Origin: Paucimonas lemoignei
GTDB lineage: Bacteria > Pseudomonadota > Gammaproteobacteria > Pseudomonadales > Pseudomonadaceae
Length of the DNA: 64,000 bases
Assembly (NCBI GenBank): GCA_900475325.1
Contig: LS483371.1
Location: 5,238,001-5,302,000, forward strand
Direction of reading: 5' to 3'
Part shown: positions 39,030-48,563 of the stretch, one piece after another
How positions within the stretch are numbered: position 1 is the first letter of the stretch
How the letters are laid out: every line of letters starts with the position of its first letter
Made by a program: the position numbers and the translations under genes
The notes under the pieces: generated by a model
What the model was told of the DNA's origin: nothing
The model's input: only the letters and a program-made list of their open reading frames with translations
Databases searched by the model: none

Positions 39030-40256
39030 TTAATGCAACGACGCTTCCCGTGATTTCTTGACGTCTTCAGCTTTGACTTCCCCATTGCTCTGCCCGAAGC
39101 GGCGCAGGACGTAGGTGCTGACGGCGGCCAGTTCGGTGTCGTTGTAGTTGCGGGCGAAGTCCGGCATGCGCTGGTCGACGCGGACGGCCCCCTGGGTGTG
39201 CCCTTCCAGTAATGTCGAAATCAGGTTGGTGCCGGTAGGATCATTGACGGTTTTGAGGCCGATCAAGGTGGCGATAGGCGACTGATTGCCGGTGCCGTCC
39301 AGACGGTGGCACGCCACGCAGGATTCGCTAAACACCTTGCTGCCCAGGCCTTTCTCAGCCTGTGCGTTGATCGCCAGCATCGGCCGCGCGACGCCCTGGC
39401 TGCGGGCCGGGGTGGATTTGAGGTACACGGCAATCGCGTTCAAATCCGCCGGGCTCAGGAAGCGCAGGCTGTGTTCGACCGCATCTGCCATGGGCCCACC
39501 CGCCCCGCCATAACCTGGCGCGTAGCCTTTGGACAGGTAGCTGACCAAGGCTTCTTGCGGCCAGGCGCCGATGCCGTGTTTCGGGTCGGAGCTGATGTTA
39601 TAGGCCTGCCAGTTGCCAATCTCGCCACCGGCCAGGGATTTGCCGGAGCTCATGGCCTGGAAGATGTTGCGCGGGGTGTGGCACTCGCCGCAGTGGCCAG
39701 GGCCTTGCACCAGGTAGGCGCCGCGATTCCATTCTTCGGACTGCTTGCTGTCCGGCACGAAGCGCTCGTTGTCGGCGAACACGGCGTTCCAGAAGAACAT
39801 GCCCCAGCGCTGGTTGAACGGGAAGCCGATGTCGTTTTCTTTAGGCTTCTGGCTGATCGGCTCAAGGCTGAACAGGTACGCCTTGATCGCCAGAATGTCT
39901 TCGCGAGGCATCAGCGTGTAGGAGGTGTACGGGAAGGCCGGATAGTAGTGTTTGCCGTCCTTGCCCACGCCTTTTTGCAGGGCGCTGACAAATTCGTCTT
40001 CGGTCCAGTTGCCAATCCCGGTTTCTTTATCAGGGGTGATATTGGGCGAGTACAGCGTGCCAAACGGCAGCTTGAAGGACAGGCCGCCCGCGTAGGGTTT
40101 GCCACCCGGCGCAACGTGGCAGGCCACGCAGTCAGCGGCGCGGGTCAGATATTCGCCTTTGCTGATCAGGGCCGGATCGGCAACCTGGTCGGCGGCATAG
40201 GTGTTCAGTGCAAAGCTTGCTGCCAGGATGGCGAGCGCAGCATTCAACGTTTTCAT
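39030..40256 (-). CDS. Triheme cytochrome c subunit of a molybdenum hydroxylase
   Basis: This is a 408-residue periplasmic electron-transfer subunit. The signal peptide (residues 1-21, ending TYAA) is followed by three heme c sites: CVACH (43-47), CGECH (189-193) and CVACH (313-317). It follows the molybdopterin subunit gene by 11 bases. Electrons probably pass from the Mo and 2Fe-2S centres to this subunit and then to the respiratory chain. Similar three-subunit complexes oxidise aldehydes, isoquinoline or nicotinate; the substrate here is not readable. Confidence 0.9.
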   Translation of the reverse strand: MKTLNAALAILAASFALNTYAADQVADPALISKGEYLTRAADCVACHVAPGGKPYAGGLSFKLPFGTLYSPNITPDKETGIGNWTEDEFVSALQKGVGKDGKHYYPAFPYTSYTLMPREDILAIKAYLFSLEPISQKPKENDIGFPFNQRWGMFFWNAVFADNERFVPDSKQSEEWNRGAYLVQGPGHCGECHTPRNIFQAMSSGKSLAGGEIGNWQAYNISSDPKHGIGAWPQEALVSYLSKGYAPGYGGAGGPMADAVEHSLRFLSPADLNAIAVYLKSTPARSQGVARPMLAINAQAEKGLGSKVFSESCVACHRLDGTGNQSPIATLIGLKTVNDPTGTNLISTLLEGHTQGAVRVDQRMPDFARNYNDTELAAVSTYVLRRFGQSNGEVKAEDVKKSREASLH

Positions 40257-40267
40257 GACGGCGCTCC

Positions 40268-42463
40268 TTAAACAGTGAAATAGCCGGAACGGCTCAGTGG
40301 CAGACGGCGCTCGCGGACTTTGGACGCGGCGAACAGGGCATTGACCAACGCAGCAGCAGCCGGCACGGCGCCGGTTTCACCGACACCGCCGGGGCTTTCC
40401 TGGCTTTTGATCACGTGGACCTGCACCGGCGGCGCGTCACTCATGCGGATCTGGCGGTAGGCATGGAAGTTGGTCTGCACCACCTGGCCTTTGTCGATGA
40501 GGATTTCATTGAACAGCGCAGCCGACAGGCCGAACAGCGTGCCGCCTTCCATCTGCGATTCCACCGAGGTCGGGTTGTTGGCAAAGCCGCAGTCCACGAC
40601 CGTGATCAGGCGCTTGATGCGCAGACCTTTGTCGCCCTGCATCTCCAGCTCGACAACGGTCGCCACGAAGCTGCCAAACACCGAGCTGACAGCAACACCA
40701 CGGCCACTGCCTGCGGGCAGCGGGGTTTTCCAGTCGGCCAGCTCGGCGGCTTTTTTCAGCACGGCCTGGGCGCGAGGGTGGTCTTGCATGAGGCTCAGGC
40801 GATAGTCGATCGGGTCAGCCTTGGCGTTGTGCGCCAGCTCATCGATGAAGCATTCCACGGCATAGGTGCTGCGCAACGGGCCAACCCCACGCCACCACGA
40901 AACCGGAATCACGTCCGGGTCCTGGCGGATGTAGCGCACTTGCAGGCTGCCCATCTTGTAGACCGGGTCGATGGCCACTTCAACGGCGTCAGCATCGACG
41001 CCGCTTTCCGGCAATTTGCCGACATAGGCCGCCATCACTGAAGCCCCGGCGATGCGGTGTTCCCAGCCGACCGGCTTGAGGTCTTTGTCCAGTGCGGCGT
41101 TGAGGCGATCCACGTAATGCGGACGATAGCGGTCGTGGGTCATGTCCTCTTCGCGGGTCCAGATCAGTTTGATCGGGTAGCTCAGCTGACGGGCGATGTC
41201 CACGGCTTGGTAGATGAAGTCCGACTCAAGACGCCGACCGAAGCCGCCACCGATGAGCTGGTTGTGGATAACTACTTTATCCACAGGCATGCCGCAGATT
41301 TTCGCGGCACCCATTTGCGCGAAGCCAGGCGCCTGGCAACCGACCCACAGCTCACACATGTCCGGACGCACATGGGCGACGCAGGTCATGGGTTCCAGGG
41401 GCGAGTGGGACAGGAATGGCTGCTGGTACACCGCTTCGAATTTGCTGGAAGCGTTTTTCAGGGCCGCGCCGATGTCGCCGGTCTGCTTGGCGAACACGCC
41501 GTCTTTGGAACTGGCGTCCATCAGGGCCTTGTCCAGCTGCGCCGAGTCAATCGACGCGTGCGGGCCGAAGTCCCACTCGATTTCCAGCGCTTTGAGCGCC
41601 TGCTGGCAGGACCAGAAATTGGTGGCGGTGACGGCCACGGCGTTTTCCAGGCGGATCACGTCGCGAACGCCGGGGATCTTGCGCGCTTCGTCTTCTTTCT
41701 TGACGCTGCGCAATTTGCCGCCATGCACCGGGCAGGTCAGCGTGGAGGCGATCAGCATGTCGGGGATTTTCACGTCGATGGTGAACACCGCCGAGCCGTT
41801 GACCTTGTGCGGCGTGTCCAGACGCGGGGCGGAGGTGCCCAACAGTTTGAAATCCGCAATGGCCTTGAGGGGTACGTCTTTAGGGACCGGCAACGCCGAG
41901 GCGGCTTGGACCAGTTCGCCATAAGCCAGCGTCTGGCCGTTCGGGCCGACCACCTGGCCGTTTTCGGCATGGCACTGGCTCGGCGCGACGTTCCAGCGAA
42001 TCGCCGCCGCTTCAATCAACAGGACGCGAGCGGTGGCGCCCGCCTTGCGCAGTGGCTCCCAGGCATAACGGGTCGAAGACGAGCCGCCGGTGGCCTGGAA
42101 CTGCAGGATGGTGTCGGTGTAAAGCGCGGCGTTGGGCGGGGACTCTTCAATGCTGACCGAGGCGAGCGGGACTTCCAGCTCTTCGGCAACCATCATCGCG
42201 ATGCCGGTCTGTACGCCCTGGCCCATCTCGATTTTTGGCGAGATCACGGTGACTTTGCCGTCCAGCGCAACCCGGACAAAAGCGCCGAAGCCCGGCGACG
42301 CGGCGTCACCCAGCCGGGCGGCATTGACTGCTTCGGCCGCCATGCTGCGGCTGGCCAATGGCGGCAACCAAGTGCTGATGACCAGACCACCCAGAGACAG
42401 AGCGCCGCCTTTGAGCAGGCCGCGACGCGAAACCATCGCGGCAGATGTTTTGACTTCTGACAT
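40268..42463 (-). CDS. Molybdopterin-binding subunit, xanthine oxidase family
   Basis: This is a 731-residue catalytic subunit with a twin-arginine signal (SRRGLLKGG near residues 12-20), which implies export of the folded complex. Mo-cofactor segments such as GGFGRR, VDCGFANNPTSVESQMEGG and GVGETG near the C-terminus are clear; in this family the glutamate of GVGETG is catalytic. GAGGGTAATC lies just before ATG 42463; the frame open to 42535 overlaps the 2Fe-2S gene. It resembles the IorB/aldehyde dehydrogenase branch. Dedicated Mo-cofactor insertion genes are not beside it. Confidence 0.9.
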   Translation of the reverse strand: MSEVKTSAAMVSRRGLLKGGALSLGGLVISTWLPPLASRSMAAEAVNAARLGDAASPGFGAFVRVALDGKVTVISPKIEMGQGVQTGIAMMVAEELEVPLASVSIEESPPNAALYTDTILQFQATGGSSSTRYAWEPLRKAGATARVLLIEAAAIRWNVAPSQCHAENGQVVGPNGQTLAYGELVQAASALPVPKDVPLKAIADFKLLGTSAPRLDTPHKVNGSAVFTIDVKIPDMLIASTLTCPVHGGKLRSVKKEDEARKIPGVRDVIRLENAVAVTATNFWSCQQALKALEIEWDFGPHASIDSAQLDKALMDASSKDGVFAKQTGDIGAALKNASSKFEAVYQQPFLSHSPLEPMTCVAHVRPDMCELWVGCQAPGFAQMGAAKICGMPVDKVVIHNQLIGGGFGRRLESDFIYQAVDIARQLSYPIKLIWTREEDMTHDRYRPHYVDRLNAALDKDLKPVGWEHRIAGASVMAAYVGKLPESGVDADAVEVAIDPVYKMGSLQVRYIRQDPDVIPVSWWRGVGPLRSTYAVECFIDELAHNAKADPIDYRLSLMQDHPRAQAVLKKAAELADWKTPLPAGSGRGVAVSSVFGSFVATVVELEMQGDKGLRIKRLITVVDCGFANNPTSVESQMEGGTLFGLSAALFNEILIDKGQVVQTNFHAYRQIRMSDAPPVQVHVIKSQESPGGVGETGAVPAAAALVNALFAASKVRERRLPLSRSGYFTV

Positions 42464-42474
42464 GGTGATTACCC

Positions 42475-42927
42475 TCAGGCCTTGCTGACGCTTTTGATGG
42501 CCGCGCGAATCCGCGTGTAGGTCGCGCAACGGCACAGATTCCCGGCCATGGCCTCGGTGATCTGTTCGTCATTGGCGTCAGGGTGCGCTTGCAGCAAGGC
42601 GACCGCGGACATGATCTGCCCCGGCTGGCAGTAACCGCATTGCACCACTTCGTGGGCGAGCCAGGCTTGCTGCACTTCCTGGCCGAGGGGGATTTCACCC
42701 ACGGCTTCAATGGTGGTGACCTTGCGGCCCGCCACAGCGCTGACCGGCAGCACGCAGGAGCGCACGGCCTGGCCGTCCAGGTGCACGGTGCAGACGCCAC
42801 ACTGGGCAATGCCGCAGCCATATTTGGTGCCTGTCATGCCCAGCACATCGCGCAGGACCCAGAGCAGTGGCATGTCTTCTGCGACATCCAGCTCATGCTC
42901 CTGACCATTGATCAGTAGTTTTTGCAT
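42475..42927 (-). CDS. 2Fe-2S subunit of the molybdenum hydroxylase
   Basis: This 150-residue protein has a plant-ferredoxin-type cluster (CGIAQCGVC, cysteines about 38-46, plus a fourth near 58). A second all-helical cluster domain has CGYCQPGQ and CRC. It is the small subunit of xanthine-oxidase-family complexes such as IorA. First gene of the operon; the molybdopterin subunit starts 11 bases after its stop. It lacks its own signal, so it probably hitchhikes with the TAT-bearing large subunit. Confidence 0.92.
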   Translation of the reverse strand: MQKLLINGQEHELDVAEDMPLLWVLRDVLGMTGTKYGCGIAQCGVCTVHLDGQAVRSCVLPVSAVAGRKVTTIEAVGEIPLGQEVQQAWLAHEVVQCGYCQPGQIMSAVALLQAHPDANDEQITEAMAGNLCRCATYTRIRAAIKSVSKA

Positions 42928-43380
42928 CGTAAGGCCTCAAGCATCAATCACGGGTGAACGCCGATACGTCGGGTTGGCGACGCTGGTCCACAGCGGTTCT
43001 GTTCTAGTTCTTTTTTCGACAATCAGCAGCAACGTGCTCACCTTAGGCGTTAACCCGGTGGGCAGGAGCAGAATAAAAAGATAGCAGTGGGCAGGGTGAA
43101 CGCGCTCTGCGGCGCATGATTCACGTGATGCCCTGACGATGATCGTCGTGAGTACGGTCGTGCGCGAATAGTACGCTTGTGCTGGTGCGAGACGGAATGC
43201 CTATAACTCCGGGTGTTGTGCCTGATTCGGGGAGATGGTCGCGATTTGAAGAACGATGACCCTCTGTAGGAACGAACGTGTTCGCGAGGCGATATTCCAG
43301 TGTTCACAGGCCCAAAAGCCTCGCCAACAAGTTGGCTCCTACAGGGGTGGGCGCATTATTTTCGGCGGGACACCGAACCT
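42928..43380. other. Intergenic region upstream of the Mo-hydroxylase operon
   Basis: The leftward promoter should lie at about 42930-43060. A REP-like inverted repeat of another type lies at 43265-43343: TGTAGGAACGAACGTGTTCG, then an opposite arm ending GGCTCCTACA. No gene is supported. Confidence 0.5.
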
Positions 43381-43470
43381 GTGGGAGCGAATTCATTCGC
43401 GAAAGGGTCGGTACATTCGACACAGATTCATCGTTTGTGCCACCGCATTCGCGAATGAATTCGCTCCCAC
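43381..43470. repeat. 90-bp GAATTC-type REPIN (1 of 4)
   Basis: The arms are GTGGGAGCGAATTCATTCGC and its complement. The linker retains GGTACATTCGA, like that of the GAGCTTGCTC family. It is exactly 90 bp, as are the copies at 46785, 48457 and 54155. Confidence 0.92.
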
Positions 43471-43558
43471 AGGGGGTGACGGTGTGTCAGGCAAACCGAG
43501 GTGACTTGATTACCCGGTGATGCCAGGCTCCCACGGATTTGAGTTCGCCATAGTACCC

Positions 43559-43815
43559 GTGGGAGCAAGCTTGCTTGCGAAGAGGCCGGCACATTCAGTA
43601 CATCTGCTTTGCCAGATACACAGCCTTCGCGAACAAGCTCGCTCCCACGGAGGTTGAGGATATTCACAGAACCTGCGGACCAGCCCAGAAACTGTGGGAG
43701 CAACCGGGGTGGCGCTCCACCTTGCTTGCGAAGAGGCCGGCACATTCAGCACATCTGCTTTGCCAGATACACAGCCTTCGCGAGCAATGTGGAGCGCCAC
43801 CCCGGTCGCTCCCAC
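43559..43815. repeat. REPIN pair G
   Basis: A plain 90-bp unit (43559-43648) is followed, after a spacer, by a 123-bp unit (43693-43815). The second is long because both arms carry the hairpin insertion. The rest of the gap to 43951 holds only the presumed promoter of the next gene. Confidence 0.93.
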
Positions 43816-43951
43816 AGGGATCTAAGGAGCCGCTCATAGCGCTGCACCGATACTTCAGAAATCTCTGAACTATCGATTTGAGCTTTCCTATTCTTTCCGC
43901 TCGTCACCGGCACCTAAGATCAGCGCGCTTGCTTATCTTTGGGGTTGATCG

Positions 43952-44803
43952 ATGAAGCTGGATATTTTTCGCACCCTCTGGGGCTACACCGCCAGCAAGG
44001 CGCAGGCGGTGGAAGAGTTGCTCGAAGCCGGGTTCGACGGCATGGAGGCGCGTTTACCGCTGGCGGCTGCCGAGCGGGCTGAGTTTGCGGCGTTCCTGCG
44101 CGCCAACCGCCTGGGCTACATCAGCACGGTGTTCACCGCCTACGACGTGCTGCCGGAACAATCCGCCACGGTGGCCGAGCACCTCGCCGATCTGGACAAG
44201 AAGCTTGGCTGGGCGGGTGAGCTGGCGCCGCGTTTCGTCAACGTGCTGGCCGGCAATGACCGCTGGCAGTTGCCGCAGCAAGTGGACTTTTTCGGTCAGG
44301 CGCTGGAGCTGGCGCGCAAGCACGGTCAGTTGTGCTCCTTCGAAACTCATCGCTCGCGCTCGTTGTTCAACCCATGGGTCACGCTGGAACTGATCCGCCA
44401 ATTGCCGGACATGCTGTTCACCAGTGACATCAGCCACTGGGTTGTCACCTGCGAGCGTTTGCTCAACGACCCGGAAGACGACCTCAGCGCCTTCATCGAG
44501 CGGGTTCATCACATTCAGGCCCGGGTCGGTTATGACCAGGGCCCGCAGGTCCCGCACCCTGCCGCCCCCGAATACGCCAAAGAACTCGCCTTCCACCAGC
44601 AGCATTGGGAAGCGATCTGGCGTTCGCAGCAGGCGCGGGGCTATCAGGTCAGCACGCTGACGCCCGAGTTCGGCGCCGATGGTTACCTGCATCACCTGCC
44701 CTTCACCAATGTTCCCGTGGCTGACCTGTGGTCGCTGAACATCTGGATGGGCCAGACCGAACGCGAGCACTTCCAGCGTTTCACTCATTCGACTCACCGT
44801 TAA
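43952..44803 (+). CDS. Sugar phosphate isomerase/epimerase-like TIM-barrel protein
   Basis: This 283-residue AP-endonuclease-2-type TIM barrel shows [10 protein letters not shown] early, then [11 protein letters not shown] and TSDISHWV. These are placed like the metal-binding Glu/Asp/His of xylose-isomerase-like proteins. It is followed 16 bases later by a 2-oxoglutarate/Fe(II)-type oxygenase gene, so the two products probably act on the same compound. Exact substrate unknown. Confidence 0.75.
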   Translation: MKLDIFRTLWGYTASKAQAVEELLEAGFDGMEARLPLAAAERAEFAAFLRANRLGYISTVFTAYDVLPEQSATVAEHLADLDKKLGWAGELAPRFVNVLAGNDRWQLPQQVDFFGQALELARKHGQLCSFETHRSRSLFNPWVTLELIRQLPDMLFTSDISHWVVTCERLLNDPEDDLSAFIERVHHIQARVGYDQGPQVPHPAAPEYAKELAFHQQHWEAIWRSQQARGYQVSTLTPEFGADGYLHHLPFTNVPVADLWSLNIWMGQTEREHFQRFTHSTHR

Positions 44804-44819
44804 CCAGGAGCCTGTCGTC

Positions 44820-45875
44820 ATGCCCGATCACACTCAAGCCGTCGCCAACTTCAGCAGTATCCCGGTGGTGGACATCGCCGGGTTGTTCAGCGCCGATATT
44901 ACCCAGCGTCAGGCGGTGGCCGAAGAGTTGGGCGCAGCGGCCCGGGAAGTCGGCTTTCTGTACATCAAGAACCACGGCATTGATCAGCATTTGATCGACG
45001 GCTTGCGTCAGGCGGCCAAGGATCTGTTCGCCCAGTCGCTGGACTACAAGATGCAGCACTACATCGGCACTTCCCGTAGCCATAAAGGCTTCGTCCCGGA
45101 AGGCGAAGAGGTGTATGCCAAGGGCAAGCCGGACCACAAAGAGGCCTTCGATATCGGCTTCGAGGTGGGCGACGAAGACCCGCTGGTGATCGCGAAAACC
45201 CCGCTGATCGGCGCCAACGAATGGCCGGACTTGCCAGGCTTCAAGCCCGCCGTGCAGGCCTATTACGCCGCCGTGTTTGCCTTGGGCCGTCGGCTGTTCG
45301 ATGGCTTTGCGTTGGCGCTGGGCCTGGAGGAAGGCTACTTCGATGCGATGGTCACTCGCCCGCCCTCCAAGCTGCGCCTGATCCATTACCCGTTCGACGG
45401 CGCCGCCCAGGACGCGCCCGGTATTGGTGCGCACACCGATTACGAATGCTTCACGATCTTGCTCGCCGACAAGCCAGGCCTGGAGGTGATGAACGATCTG
45501 GGTCAATGGATCGACGCGCCGCCTGTGGAAGACGCGTTTGTGGTCAACATCGGCGACATGCTGGAGGTGATGACCGCTGGTACGTTCGTTGCAACCGCTC
45601 ACCGGGTCAGGACCGTCAGCGAGGAGCGCTACTCGTTCCCGCTGTTCTATGCCTGCGATTTCCATACGCAAATCAAACCGTTGCCGCAGTTCGCCAAGAC
45701 CGGTGCGCAGGATTACGAAGAGATCACCATCGGCGAGCACATGTTCGGCCAAGCCCTGCAGACCTATCAGTATTTGCGTAAAAAAGTGGAGAACGGCGAG
45801 TTGAAGCTGTACGAAAAAGCCCGCAAGCCTTCGAGCTTCGGCCACTTGAAGAACCAGGCATCAGCGCCTTCCTGA
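44820..45875 (+). CDS. 2-oxoglutarate/Fe(II)-dependent oxygenase, isopenicillin N synthase-like
   Basis: This 351-residue cytoplasmic non-heme iron oxygenase has the iron ligands in [12 protein letters not shown] (H-x-D) and in the distal ATAHRV histidine. The R-x-S cosubstrate segment is close by (RYSFPLFY). The N-terminal DIOX_N-like part has VVDIAGLF and FLYIKNHGI. Second gene of the isomerase-oxygenase-binding protein group. Likely role is hydroxylation or oxidative cleavage of an imported amino-acid-like compound, by inference. Confidence 0.85.
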   Translation: MPDHTQAVANFSSIPVVDIAGLFSADITQRQAVAEELGAAAREVGFLYIKNHGIDQHLIDGLRQAAKDLFAQSLDYKMQHYIGTSRSHKGFVPEGEEVYAKGKPDHKEAFDIGFEVGDEDPLVIAKTPLIGANEWPDLPGFKPAVQAYYAAVFALGRRLFDGFALALGLEEGYFDAMVTRPPSKLRLIHYPFDGAAQDAPGIGAHTDYECFTILLADKPGLEVMNDLGQWIDAPPVEDAFVVNIGDMLEVMTAGTFVATAHRVRTVSEERYSFPLFYACDFHTQIKPLPQFAKTGAQDYEEITIGEHMFGQALQTYQYLRKKVENGELKLYEKARKPSSFGHLKNQASAPS

Positions 45876-45938
45876 ATGCCCTGCATGACATTTTCCACAC
45901 CTACCGTGCCGCACCTTTCTACTCTGGAGTCCTCGACG

Positions 45939-46742
45939 ATGCGCAATACAAAGAACATTGCTGTCCGCTTGACCGTGCTTGCCGCCGCCGTTTTCGGGGC
46001 GACTCTGGCTCACGCCGCCACGACCGTTACACCGGGCGTGTTCAAAGTGGGGATGGAGATTACCTACCCGCCGTTCGAATCCTACGACGAGAAGAAAAAC
46101 GTCGTCGGCTCCGACCCGGAACTGGCTCACATGCTCGCCAAGCACATGAACCTCAAGGCGGACTTCGTTGATACCAAGTTCTCCAGCCTGATCCTCAGCC
46201 TCAACGCCGGGCACTACGATGCGATCATTTCCGGCATGTACATCACCCCGGAACGCCAGACCCAGGCGCAGACCATCCCGTACGCCAAGACCGGGGCGGC
46301 GATCATGGTGCTCAAGGACAGCAAGGTAAAACCCAAGGTGCCGGAAGATCTCTGCGGCCTGAAAGTGGGCCTGGAAAAAGGCACGACCTGGGTTGCGCAG
46401 TTCAACAAGCTGTCGACTGATTACTGTGTGCCGAACAACAAGGGCGCCATTTCGGTCAGCGAATTCCCGTCAGCCCCTGAAGTGACTCAAGCACTGCTGT
46501 CGGGCAACGTTCAGGCCCAGGTGGAAATCGACGGCGCGGCCGGCATGATCGCCGAACGCACCAAAGGCCGCGTGGTGGTCAGCACCGAACATTCGATCTA
46601 TCAGCAAACGCTGGGCATCTACGTGAAGAAGGGCAACGAAGAGTTGTATCAAGCACTGCTCAAGGCCTTCGACGAGACCAAGAAGTCGGGTGAATACGAC
46701 GCGCTGTTGAAGAAGTACAACCTGGAAGCGCCGGGTAACTGA
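45939..46742 (+). CDS. Amino-acid-type ABC transporter periplasmic binding protein
   Basis: This 267-residue binding protein has a clear Sec signal (residues 1-23, ending AHA) and the family 3 pattern (FKVGMEITYPPFESYDE; GSDPELAHMLA). GGAG lies ten bases before ATG 45939; the frame open from 45876 adds only leader. The next gene encodes the fused permease-ATPase, 182 bases away across a REPIN. Ligand is probably a polar amino acid or derivative. Confidence 0.9.
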   Translation: MRNTKNIAVRLTVLAAAVFGATLAHAATTVTPGVFKVGMEITYPPFESYDEKKNVVGSDPELAHMLAKHMNLKADFVDTKFSSLILSLNAGHYDAIISGMYITPERQTQAQTIPYAKTGAAIMVLKDSKVKPKVPEDLCGLKVGLEKGTTWVAQFNKLSTDYCVPNNKGAISVSEFPSAPEVTQALLSGNVQAQVEIDGAAGMIAERTKGRVVVSTEHSIYQQTLGIYVKKGNEELYQALLKAFDETKKSGEYDALLKKYNLEAPGN

Positions 46743-46784
46743 GTTCTGATTACAACGGCAAAACGCCGGTGAAACGCGGACCCT

Positions 46785-46874
46785 GTGGGACCGAATTCAT
46801 TCGGGAAAACGGCCTATCAAACGCTAAAGATGTAGCGCCTGAACCTCCGTCTTCCCGAATGAATTCGGTCCCAC
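46785..46874. repeat. 90-bp GAATTC-type REPIN (2 of 4)
   Basis: This copy lies inside the ABC operon, between the binding protein and the permease-ATPase genes. Both arms carry the same G-to-C change (GTGGGACCGAATTCATTCGG), so the stem pairing is preserved by compensation. Confidence 0.9.
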
Positions 46875-46924
46875 AGTTGCGTCCGGCGTGAGTTTTCCGT
46901 CTAGCCCGACGGTTTGAGGTGTAC

Positions 46925-48433
46925 ATGCAATTCGAATGGTCTTACTTTTTTTCTCTGTTCTCGATGGCGGACTTCTGGAAGTCGTGCATCACGGTGATTC
47001 AGCTCAGTGCGCTGGGCTGGTTCATCGGCATGGTGCTGGGCTTTCTGTTGGCTTCGGCCAAGTTGTCGACCTCGCGCTGGTTGCGCGTACCGGCGTCGAT
47101 TTATATCTGGTTCTTCCGCAGCGTCCCGCTGCTGGTGCTGGTGGTGTTTGTTTATAACCTGCCGCAGATGCTGCCGTTCACCCGCGACGTGCTGTCTGAT
47201 CCGTTCTACTCCGGGCTGTTTGCGCTGGTGGTGACGGAAGCGGCGTACATGGCCGAGATCCATCGTGGCGGGCTGATTTCCGTGGCCAAGGGTCAGAAGG
47301 AAGCAGGCCGCGCGCTGGGTATCGGCGTGCTGGGCATGCAACGGCTGATCGTGATCCCGCAGGCGTTCCGGATTTCTTTGCCGACGCTGATCAACGAATA
47401 CATCACGGTGGTCAAACTCACGTCGATCATTTCGGTGATTTCCCTGACGGAATTGCTCACCGTGGGCCAGCGCCTGTATGCGCAAAACTTTCTGGTCATG
47501 GAAACGCTGTCGGCGGTCGCGGTGTATTACGTGATGATCGTCACGGTGTTTGGCTGGCTGTTCCACTGGCTCGAACAGCATCTGGAGCTGAACAACCGCA
47601 AGCCGCAGACCCTGGACGATACGAGCGTGCAGCAACTGCGCGCCAGTCTGCCTGCGCCAACTGTGAAAACGGCCACGCAGACCGCAGGCATTGCCCCCGC
47701 GCTTCAGCTGCACACGATTCACAAGAGTTACGGCCACCATGAGGTGCTCAAGGGCATCAACCTGGATGTGGAAGTCGGCCAGGTGATTTCCATCATCGGG
47801 CCGTCTGGCTCGGGCAAGACGTCGCTGATTCGTACGGTCAACGGCCTGGAGAGCATCGACGACGGCGAGATCATTCTGTTTGGCGAAAGCTTTATCCATG
47901 CCGGGGACAAACCCAATAACCCACAGATCCGTCGTGGCGTGCAGAATATTGGCATGGTGTTCCAGAACTTCAATCTGTTCCCGCATCGCACCATCCTCGA
48001 CAACGTCACCCTCGCCCCGCGCTATCACGACCGCGACCGGGTGATCAGCGAACAACGTGCTTATGCCTTGCTGGACAAGGTCGGCTTGCTGGCCCATGCG
48101 CACAAGTACCCGCATCAGTTGTCCGGTGGGCAGCAACAGCGGGTGGCGATTGCTCGGGCATTGGCGATGGATCCGCAGATCATGTTGTTCGATGAGCCGA
48201 CTTCGGCGCTGGACCCGGAATTGGTGGGTGATGTGCTCAAGGTGATCAGTGATTTGGCCAAAGAGGGGATGACCATGCTGATCGTGACCCATGAAATGGA
48301 CTTCGCGATGTCCATCTCGGATCGGGTGATTTTCATGGAGAACGGCGTGGTGCAAGCCGATGCCGGGCCGCAGACGATTCGTGCGGGCCAGGCGGGGGAA
48401 CGGGTGATGCAGTTTATGGGGTTGGATAAGTAG
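46925..48433 (+). CDS. Fused ABC amino-acid permease and ATPase
   Basis: This 502-residue chain joins a HisM-type permease (residues about 1-225, several helices, with the EAGRALGIG coupling loop) to an amino-acid-type ATPase (about 260-500; GPSGSGKTS Walker A, LSGGQQQR signature, [12 protein letters not shown]alker B). These are usually separate genes. ATG 46925 has GAGG five bases upstream; a GTG at 46919 is the alternative. A functional importer would need a homodimer with the 45939 binding protein. A REPIN separates the two genes. Confidence 0.92.
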   Translation: MQFEWSYFFSLFSMADFWKSCITVIQLSALGWFIGMVLGFLLASAKLSTSRWLRVPASIYIWFFRSVPLLVLVVFVYNLPQMLPFTRDVLSDPFYSGLFALVVTEAAYMAEIHRGGLISVAKGQKEAGRALGIGVLGMQRLIVIPQAFRISLPTLINEYITVVKLTSIISVISLTELLTVGQRLYAQNFLVMETLSAVAVYYVMIVTVFGWLFHWLEQHLELNNRKPQTLDDTSVQQLRASLPAPTVKTATQTAGIAPALQLHTIHKSYGHHEVLKGINLDVEVGQVISIIGPSGSGKTSLIRTVNGLESIDDGEIILFGESFIHAGDKPNNPQIRRGVQNIGMVFQNFNLFPHRTILDNVTLAPRYHDRDRVISEQRAYALLDKVGLLAHAHKYPHQLSGGQQQRVAIARALAMDPQIMLFDEPTSALDPELVGDVLKVISDLAKEGMTMLIVTHEMDFAMSISDRVIFMENGVVQADAGPQTIRAGQAGERVMQFMGLDK

Positions 48434-48456
48434 GCTGTCTGACCTGCACTGCTCTT

Positions 48457-48546
48457 GTGGGAGCGAATTCATTCGCGAAGAGGCCGGTACAGTCGATAGA
48501 TATGCATCAGCTGTACGTCCGCATTAGCGAATGAATTCGCTCCCAC
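48457..48546. repeat. 90-bp GAATTC-type REPIN (3 of 4)
   Basis: It lies between the convergent permease-ATPase and M20 peptidase genes, where it may also serve as a bidirectional terminator. Confidence 0.92.
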
Positions 48547-48563
48547 AGGAAAACTACGCGTGC

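Noticed and set aside
40415..42460. Long plus-strand frames (208 and 467 codons) across the molybdopterin gene
   Set aside because: Shadows of a high-GC gene; the minus-strand product has clear Mo-hydroxylase motifs and a TAT signal.
43050..43307. 85-codon minus-strand frame upstream of the Mo-hydroxylase operon
   Set aside because: Arg/Ser/His-rich, no ribosome site, overlaps a REP-like inverted repeat.
46901..48472. 523-codon minus-strand frame opposite the permease-ATPase
   Set aside because: Arg/His/Gln-rich translation typical of antisense frames; the plus strand encodes a complete ABC protein.
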